From Bacteroidota bacterium (GTDB lineage Bacteria; Bacteroidota; Bacteroidia; Bacteroidales; B18-G4): DNA of 12,393 nucleotides. Made by a program: the position numbers and the translations under genes. The stretch is taken from positions 1 to 12,393 of the forward strand of contig QMPN01000065.1 of assembly GCA_003648575.1 (NCBI GenBank), given 5' to 3'. The notes beneath the pieces were generated by a model, which was not told the DNA's origin, did not search any database, and worked only from the letters and a program-made list of their open reading frames with translations. This document shows, in pieces, positions 6,800 through 12,393 of this stretch; within the stretch, counting starts at the first letter, position 1; every line of letters starts with the position of its first letter.

Positions 6800-7357
6800 T
6801 TAAGATTTGGCCAGTGCCGGAATCCTTGATTGGGCAAAGTAGAATGCTCCGAAAAACAGACCATTATAGAACACTCCACCCATTACTTCGTTCAGGAAGA
6901 AAGATACTCCGTGAGACCCGTCGTTGAAGAATACCAGGCCGGCAGCATAACAGTTCATCAGACCTGCATAATTAGCAGCATAAAGATGAGGGCTTGTAAG
7001 CCAGGCGGCGAAATTGGTGATCAGGAAGAATAGTACGGAAGAGACCAGCGAAGCCCCGATGATACGGCTGGCGTTAAGCCTTTTTCTCAAGAACAATCCT
7101 ATAGTGACCGTGATAGCAAAAGCAATATACACTGCTATCATACCTTCGTGGAACCCAATGATAAGGTCACTGAGCAACATTGCGATAAGAGGGATGGAAT
7201 AAGCCAGGAATTTCCTGCCGAAATATGCCCCGCCAAATAAAGCCATGGCTGCGATTGGCGTGAAATTAGGCCAGTGAGGGATGAGGCGCATAAACGCACC
7301 TGCGATAATGATCCCTGTTAAAACGGCAAAACGGGTATTCCAAATCTTCTTATTCAT
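6800..7357 (-). CDS. DUF6580-type polytopic membrane protein (putative transport component)
   Basis: A 185-residue hydrophobic protein with about five membrane segments (roughly 11-27, 35-60, 74-90, 100-120 and 150-175). The N-terminal part has the pattern RLIPHWPNFTPIAAMALFGGAYFG (residues 24-47), which I recognise from the DUF6580 family of small membrane proteins; these resemble the substrate-binding S components of ECF vitamin or metal transporters in size and hydrophobicity. A transport role is inferred only from that resemblance. No energising ATPase or T component is nearby, and no riboswitch fits in the short leader. A longer frame starting at a TTG (7384) would begin inside the -7 box, so the ATG at 7357 (MNKKIW) is preferred. 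It is divergent from the amidohydrolase, and 150 bases separate its stop from the mutL unit. I see no clear hairpin terminator after it. Confidence 0.83.
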   Translation of the reverse strand: MNKKIWNTRFAVLTGIIIAGAFMRLIPHWPNFTPIAAMALFGGAYFGRKFLAYSIPLIAMLLSDLIIGFHEGMIAVYIAFAITVTIGLFLRKRLNASRIIGASLVSSVLFFLITNFAAWLTSPHLYAANYAGLMNCYAAGLVFFNDGSHGVSFFLNEVMGGVFYNGLFFGAFYFAQSRIPALAKS

Positions 7358-7381
7358 ATTTTTGGTATTAATTATCGAAAG

Positions 7382-7411
7382 CAAAAATATTAAAATAATG
7401 GCTTGCTCAAA
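7382..7411 (-). promoter_or_regulatory. Bacteroidota-type promoter for the DUF6580-type gene
   Basis: The minus strand shows TATTTTTG (7389 down to 7382), matching the TAnnTTTG -7 consensus, with TTTG (7411 down to 7408) as the -33 element 18 bases upstream. That is one base short of the usual spacing. Transcription would start about 20 bases before the ATG at 7357, leaving a short leader. Confidence 0.6.
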
Positions 7412-7416
7412 AGAAG

Positions 7417-7447
7417 TTTTTTATAGAACACTAAATTATTAAATTTG
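7417..7447 (+). promoter_or_regulatory. Bacteroidota-type promoter for the lipoprotein amidohydrolase
   Basis: TAAATTTG at 7440-7447 matches the TAnnTTTG -7 element exactly. A TTTT at 7417-7420 sits 19 bases upstream in the place of the -33 TTTG and is a weak match. Transcription would start near 7453, about 17 bases before the ATG at 7470. The two divergent promoters nearly abut, with their -33 elements only about 5 bases apart. Confidence 0.55.
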
Positions 7448-7469
7448 TTTGTTCCTAAAACAACACATT

Positions 7470-9116
7470 ATGAAAAATCTCCGGACAAGTTTTATCCTCC
7501 TGTTTCTTATACTATTAATATCGTGTAGTACCATGAAGAAAAAGGCCGATCTCATTATATACAACGCCACTATCTATACCGTGGATGAACAATTTTCAGT
7601 ATCTGCTGCTCTTGTAATCAAGGATGGAAAAATCCTGGCGCATGGTGAAAAAGGGGATATTCTTAGAACCTACGAGGCTGAGAAGATGCTTGATGCCGGG
7701 GGAATGTTTGTATATCCCGGGTTTTATGATGCACATTGCCATTTTCTGAGCTATGGCCTTGGAAAACTGCACCGGGCCGACCTTGTAGGCACAAAATCCT
7801 TTAGTGCAGTTTTAGAAAAACTTAATGAGCATGCCGAAAAAAACGGATCGGAGTGGATAGAAGGCAGAGGCTGGGACCAGAACGATTGGGAGCTAAAGGA
7901 ATTTCCGGACAGGGAGGAACTGGAGAAGCTTTTTCCCGACCGGCCGGTGATACTCACACGCATCGGCGGGCATGCTGCACTGGTGAATGGAGAGGCTTTG
8001 CGCAGAGCCGGGATCACGGCGGAAACACGGGTGACCGGAGGTGAGATACACCTGAAGAATGGGAGCCCCAGCGGTATCCTTATCGACAACGCCATTGAAC
8101 TGGTAAGTGAGCAGATCCCGGAGAATAGCCCTGCGCTGAAAAGTGCTGCCCTTCAGAAAGCCCAGGAAGACTGCTTCGCTGTTGGACTCACATCTGTGAT
8201 GGATGCGGGAATGGCAGTACAGGATATAATGCTGATCGATTCCCTTAACAAAGATGGAAAAATGAAGATCAGGATCAATGCAATGCTGACGTCTATGGAC
8301 AGCTCCTACCTCGAATTCATGAGAAAAGGTGAATACAAGACCGACAGGCTGCATGTTAATTCAATAAAACTGTACGCTGACGGTGCCCTTGGATCACGAG
8401 GGGCATGCATGCTGGAGCCATACAGCGATGATGATGGAAATTACGGATTGCTTATGTATCCTGAAGAGTACTACAGGGAAGTCATCGAAAACGCCCTTGA
8501 AAACAATTTTCAGGTAAATACCCATGCCATAGGGGATTCAGCTAACAGGTTTATCATCGATCTGTATGCCGAATACCTAAAAGGACCCAATGACAGGCGC
8601 TGGAGAGTGGAGCATGCACAGATCGTGCATCCTGATGATTTCAATAAGTTCGGGTCCTTTAGTATCATCCCGTCTATTCAGGCTACACATTGTACTTCAG
8701 ATATGTACTGGGCAGATGAAAGGCTGGGTGAGGAGAGGATCAAGGGTGCTTATGCCTGGCAGCAGTTGCTGGCCCAGAACGGATGGTTGCCCAATGGAAC
8801 AGATTTCCCTATTGAACATATCAGTCCTCTGATGACGTATTATGCAGCAGTTTCGAGAAAAGATCTGGAAGGACATCCGGAAGATGGTTTTCAGTTTGAT
8901 GAAGCTCTAAGCAGGGAAGAAGCCTTGAGGTCTGTTACGATCTGGGCTGCAAAAGGAAGCTTTGAAGAAGATGAAAAGGGAAGCCTGGAAGCGGGGAAAT
9001 TAGCCGACATCGTCATTCTTGATAGAGATCTGATAAGCATTCCTGAAAATGAGATCCCAGGTGCCGAAGTATTATACACCATCGTCAATGGTGAAATTCT
9101 TTACAAAGGGAAATAG
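7470..9116 (+). CDS. Lipoprotein amidohydrolase, YtcJ-like (Amidohydro_3 family)
   Basis: A 548-residue metal-dependent hydrolase expected to cut amide or related C-N bonds of small molecules; the natural substrate is unknown. Family landmarks: DAHCH with His89 and His91, SIKLYADGALGSRG with Lys300 as the likely carboxylated metal ligand, NTHAIGD (His352), VEHAQ (His382), and NGTDFP (Asp445) as the catalytic acid/base. The composite domain closes at the C-terminus with GSLEAGKLADIVILDRD (504-520). The metal site therefore looks complete. The N-terminus is a lipoprotein signal (MKNLRTS, a hydrophobic core, then LISC with Cys19), so the enzyme is probably anchored in the envelope instead of cytoplasmic. 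A TTG at 7449 would extend the frame by seven residues, but it overlaps the expected transcription start. The ATG at 7470 gives a proper lipoprotein signal. The closest known activities are YtcJ and N-substituted formamide deformylase (NfdA); exact function cannot be assigned. Confidence 0.92.
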   Translation: MKNLRTSFILLFLILLISCSTMKKKADLIIYNATIYTVDEQFSVSAALVIKDGKILAHGEKGDILRTYEAEKMLDAGGMFVYPGFYDAHCHFLSYGLGKLHRADLVGTKSFSAVLEKLNEHAEKNGSEWIEGRGWDQNDWELKEFPDREELEKLFPDRPVILTRIGGHAALVNGEALRRAGITAETRVTGGEIHLKNGSPSGILIDNAIELVSEQIPENSPALKSAALQKAQEDCFAVGLTSVMDAGMAVQDIMLIDSLNKDGKMKIRINAMLTSMDSSYLEFMRKGEYKTDRLHVNSIKLYADGALGSRGACMLEPYSDDDGNYGLLMYPEEYYREVIENALENNFQVNTHAIGDSANRFIIDLYAEYLKGPNDRRWRVEHAQIVHPDDFNKFGSFSIIPSIQATHCTSDMYWADERLGEERIKGAYAWQQLLAQNGWLPNGTDFPIEHISPLMTYYAAVSRKDLEGHPEDGFQFDEALSREEALRSVTIWAAKGSFEEDEKGSLEAGKLADIVILDRDLISIPENEIPGAEVLYTIVNGEILYKGK

Positions 9117-9286
9117 CGACACAGGACTTTTTTAAGATAGAGAATCAGATATAATTGTTGATTTAAGATTTGTTAAGAAATAACAGATTTGGTCTTCCCG
9201 TTTATTTATAGGAACCCTGAAATAGCTGTTTATCATTTGGGTCCGATATATCACGAACACATATTAACCGTAAAAACCAGCGCCTT

Positions 9287-12200
9287 ATGTTAATCCATGC
9301 CATGAACCACAAAGCCGGAATAAGCTTTGTACTCGTCCTGTTTATTCTGTTTATTACTTCCTGCGATCCGGCTTCCCGGGATAAGAAGAATAGTCCTGAA
9401 ATAGGAAATTACATAGCTGCCTATACTTCCGGGGTAATTTCTGCTCATTCGGAGATTATGATCCGTTTCACCGAGGACAATCCCAATGCAGGCAACTTTT
9501 ATGAAGCATTGGAACAGAATCCTTTTGAGATTGAACCTTCGATTAAAGGCCAGGTATACTGGATCAATGAATACACCCTGGGCTTTAATCCGGAAGGGAA
9601 ATTTGATCAGGGGACGCTTTATGAAGTTACACTTAATCTGAAAACTTTGATCGATGTGGAAGAAGATCTGAGTAAATTTAATTTTGCTTTTCAAACCCGG
9701 GTAATGGATTTTAAGGTCAATGTGGGTACACTGACACCCTATCCGGGTCAGGCTGATCTATATCGCCTGAACGGCGATGTTGATTTTTCTGATGTCATGG
9801 ACGCCGGCCTGGTAGACAAGATATTTGAGGCAGCACAGGATGGCCGTAAAATCCCGATAGCATGGAGAGGCTTAAAGAATAATATGCTCTTCGAATTCAG
9901 TATTGATAGTATTCACAGGGGCGATCTGGCCAGTGAAGTCACGCTTGAATGGGATGCCAGTCAGCAAAATATTGATGTCCGTGGCTCCCAGCAAATTGAA
10001 ATTCCGTCGAAAAGCGACTTTGAATTACTGAAAGTAAGGGTCTATCAGCTGCCATCACAGCGTGTCGTTCTGAGCTTTTCTGATCAGCTAAAGGGAGATC
10101 AGCTGCTTGACGGACTCATCATGCTGGATGGAGATGATGATCTCAACTTCCGTATCGACGGTAATAAGCTTGAGGTGTACTCAGACAGGACTTATGAAGG
10201 CACAGTGAACCTCAGTGTCGAAGCAGGTATAAAAAGCAATACAGATGCTGAAATAAAAAAACAACTGATCAGGGAAATAAACTTTTCAAGGCTGAAACCG
10301 CAGCTAAGCCTGGTCAATAAAGGCGTGATACTTCCTTCATCTCAGGGACTTGTATTGCCTTTTAAAGCTGTTGGACTGAATAAAGTGGATATTCAGATAA
10401 TCAAAGTATATGAAAACAATATCCCGCAATTCCTTCAGGTGAACAAGATCGATAATGATTATGAGATCAGGAGGGTTGGCAGGCCTGTTCTTAAACATAC
10501 CATCGATCTGGCTGCCACCGGCCTTGATATGAACTCATGGAATTTCTTTTCTGTCGACCTGAGTGAATTGATCAGGACCGAGCCGGGTGCCATATATAAT
10601 ATTGAGTTTCTGTTTTATAAAAAATATTCCGCCTATGAATGCTTAGGAGGTGGGCAGGAAGAAGACGAAGATCAGCCAACGGAGGAAGAAGATACATTTG
10701 AATTTGAAGAGTCTTCCTATTGGGATGATCCCAACTTCTACTATTGGGGCTACTGGCCTGACGAATATAGCTGGCAGGAGCAGGACAATCCCTGCCATGT
10801 CTCATATTATACATCGTCCCGCTTTGTAAAAACCAATATTCTTGCTACGGATATCGGTCTGATCGCAAAATCAGGCAGCGACGGGGAAATGATGGCCATA
10901 GTCACTGATATGATCACTGCTGAGCCCCTGGCAGGGATATTGGTAGAAGTGTATAATTATCAGTTACAGAAGATTGGATCGGCTAGCAGCAATGCTGAAG
11001 GGATTGCCTTCATAGAGGTGGAGGGATCACCATTTATGATGATTGCCAGCCAGGGCACACAAAAGTCCTACTTGCGTATTGACGATGGAAGTGCGCTCTC
11101 GGTAAGCGATTTCGATGTTAGCGGTAAGAAAATAAAAAAAGGCATCAGGGGCTTCATTTATGGTGACCGGGGCGTATGGCGTCCGGGCGATACCATATTC
11201 CTGAATTTCATATTGGATGACCGTAAGGCAAACCTACCTGATGGGCACCCACTCGTGCTTGAACTACTGAACCCATATGGCCGTATTGTAAAGCGTATAG
11301 TAAAGACCAGCCCTGAAGGAAATATATATAAGCTGACGACCAAAACTTCCGCTGAAGCACCAACAGGTAACTGGACTGCCAGGATTAAAGTGGGAGGTGT
11401 TACTTTCACTAAATCTTTAAGGATAGAGACAATTAAACCTAACAGGTTGAAAGTCAATCTGGACCTTGGGGAAGGTCCTTTGCAGGGCGGTAGAACAGAA
11501 CGCGGTACACTGGAAGTCAATTGGCTGCATGGGGCCGTTGCCCGAAATCTGAAAGCCAGGGTCGAGATGAGCCTCTACAAGAGCAATAAAGGATTTGAAC
11601 AATATCCCGGATATATTTTTTCAGACCCTTCGCGATACTTTTATCCTGATGAAATGATCATATTCGATGAGCGTGTGGACAAGCAGGGAAAAGCAGATAT
11701 CTCCTTTACGCCACCTGAAGTTGGTGACGCACCTGGAATGCTGCAGGCAGCTTTTACTATCAGAGCCTTCGAAGAGGGTGGCGATTTCAGCACCGACTAT
11801 TTTACTATTGACTATGCTCCTTATAAGACCTTTATAGGGATACGGATTCCGGAAGGGGATAAACGCGGGATGCTGCTGACAGATACTACACATAGTGTGA
11901 ATGTTATCAGCTGCAATGCAAAGGGTAAACCTGTTCGGGTAAAAAACCTGCATGCAGCCATCTACAAGGTATCCTGGAGGTGGTGGTGGAATGCCACCGA
12001 AAATGATATGGCAAGTTATTTTGGATCGGAATACTCGGTGCCCATCGATGAGGCCGTAATAGGTACCGATGCATCGGGGAAAGGCACCTTCAAGTTTAAG
12101 GTCGAATATCCCGACTGGGGCAGGTATTTTGTCAGGGTATGGGATCCCAATGGTGGCGCTGCTGCGGGAAAAACAGTTTATATCGACTGGCCGGGCTGGG

Positions 12201-12393
12201 CCGGACAGGCCAAGCGGGAGTTCCCGGGTGCAGCCTCCCTGCTGACTTTTACAGCGGATAAAGATAAATACCAGGTAGGGGAAACTGCCACGGTAGTATT
12301 TCCTTCATCCGGAGAGGGAAGGGCACTCATCAGTATTGAGTCAGGATCAGAGATTCTTCATGCTGACTGGGTAAAACCGGATTCCGGGCAAAG
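9287..12393 (+). CDS. Alpha-2-macroglobulin-like lipoprotein, N-terminal 1035 residues (cut by window end)
   Basis: An uninterrupted frame runs from 9287 to the window edge (1035 codons plus two bases) without a stop. Bacterial alpha-2-macroglobulins are envelope proteins thought to trap attacking proteases. A lipoprotein signal ends at ITSC (Cys26); the in-frame ATG at 9302 would place the Cys at 21 and is an alternative start. An SbsA-type Ig-like domain fits about 47-136. Residues about 535-605 resemble a carboxypeptidase-regulatory-like domain. The macroglobulin MG2 signature is clear at 626-635 (GDRGVWRPGD). Further MG-like domains follow (near 723-800, with WLHGAVARN, and 985 onward, with DKDKYQVGETA). 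Residues 452-503 are a very acidic, Trp/Tyr-rich insert bounded by Cys452 and Cys503. The bait region, thioester CxEQ and C-terminus would lie beyond the window; relatives are usually about 1,800-1,900 residues. A 170-base gap separates it from the amidohydrolase, and no promoter there is convincing. Confidence 0.9.
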   Translation, partial: MLIHAMNHKAGISFVLVLFILFITSCDPASRDKKNSPEIGNYIAAYTSGVISAHSEIMIRFTEDNPNAGNFYEALEQNPFEIEPSIKGQVYWINEYTLGFNPEGKFDQGTLYEVTLNLKTLIDVEEDLSKFNFAFQTRVMDFKVNVGTLTPYPGQADLYRLNGDVDFSDVMDAGLVDKIFEAAQDGRKIPIAWRGLKNNMLFEFSIDSIHRGDLASEVTLEWDASQQNIDVRGSQQIEIPSKSDFELLKVRVYQLPSQRVVLSFSDQLKGDQLLDGLIMLDGDDDLNFRIDGNKLEVYSDRTYEGTVNLSVEAGIKSNTDAEIKKQLIREINFSRLKPQLSLVNKGVILPSSQGLVLPFKAVGLNKVDIQIIKVYENNIPQFLQVNKIDNDYEIRRVGRPVLKHTIDLAATGLDMNSWNFFSVDLSELIRTEPGAIYNIEFLFYKKYSAYECLGGGQEEDEDQPTEEEDTFEFEESSYWDDPNFYYWGYWPDEYSWQEQDNPCHVSYYTSSRFVKTNILATDIGLIAKSGSDGEMMAIVTDMITAEPLAGILVEVYNYQLQKIGSASSNAEGIAFIEVEGSPFMMIASQGTQKSYLRIDDGSALSVSDFDVSGKKIKKGIRGFIYGDRGVWRPGDTIFLNFILDDRKANLPDGHPLVLELLNPYGRIVKRIVKTSPEGNIYKLTTKTSAEAPTGNWTARIKVGGVTFTKSLRIETIKPNRLKVNLDLGEGPLQGGRTERGTLEVNWLHGAVARNLKARVEMSLYKSNKGFEQYPGYIFSDPSRYFYPDEMIIFDERVDKQGKADISFTPPEVGDAPGMLQAAFTIRAFEEGGDFSTDYFTIDYAPYKTFIGIRIPEGDKRGMLLTDTTHSVNVISCNAKGKPVRVKNLHAAIYKVSWRWWWNATENDMASYFGSEYSVPIDEAVIGTDASGKGTFKFKVEYPDWGRYFVRVWDPNGGAAAGKTVYIDWPGWAGQAKREFPGAASLLTFTADKDKYQVGETATVVFPSSGEGRALISIESGSEILHADWVKPDSGQ

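Noticed and set aside
9117..9286. Promoter candidates for the macroglobulin (TATCATTTG at 9231, TAAGATTTG at 9164) and a terminator for the amidohydrolase
   Set aside because: Both -7 candidates have three bases instead of two between TA and TTTG and no properly spaced -33 element. No stable hairpin with a T run is visible. Only short A+T-rich repeats such as TTTAAGAT (9131 and 9162) are seen.
9290..9694. 134-codon open frame on the minus strand
   Set aside because: Antisense to the start of the alpha-2-macroglobulin, whose lipobox and long continuous frame are much better supported.

Overview
The window looks like a chromosomal segment of a member of the Bacteroidota, probably class Bacteroidia. 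This rests on three things: an exported protein with a C-terminal type IX secretion (T9SS) sorting domain, promoters of the TAnnTTTG type typical of this phylum in place of sigma70 boxes, and start codons without Shine-Dalgarno sequences. Lipoprotein signals and rhomboid proteins with a C-terminal extension agree with it. I see no tRNA, rRNA, transposase, CRISPR array or phage gene.

Left part (6-6693, minus strand): six closely packed genes that read like one transcription unit. In transcription order they are a small one-pass membrane protein, mutL (TAATG stop/start overlap), a rhomboid protease, a second rhomboid protease, an exported six-Asp-box beta-propeller protein with a T9SS sorting domain, and a membrane-anchored endonuclease/exonuclease/phosphatase (EEP) family hydrolase. 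All junctions are 9 bases or shorter except the one between the two rhomboids. That 80-base gap is filled almost completely by eleven consecutive 7-base units in two sequence classes, the most unusual structure in the window.

Middle (6800-7470): a small polytopic membrane protein of the DUF6580 type (minus strand) stands back to back with a lipoprotein amidohydrolase (plus strand). The 112-base gap between them carries a good Bacteroidota -7 box for each direction.

Right part (7470-12393, plus strand): the amidohydrolase is a YtcJ-like Amidohydro_3 enzyme with a lipobox. After a 170-base gap comes a very large alpha-2-macroglobulin-like lipoprotein. It has no stop codon before the window ends, so only its first 1035 residues are visible; the region where a thioester would lie is outside. 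It contains a strongly acidic and aromatic insert bounded by two cysteines.

Overall this is mostly housekeeping and envelope-biology DNA: mismatch repair, membrane proteolysis, secreted and surface proteins, and envelope defence. The points most worth checking are the heptamer array, a MutL whose C-terminal endonuclease motifs look degenerate, and the acidic insert in the macroglobulin.
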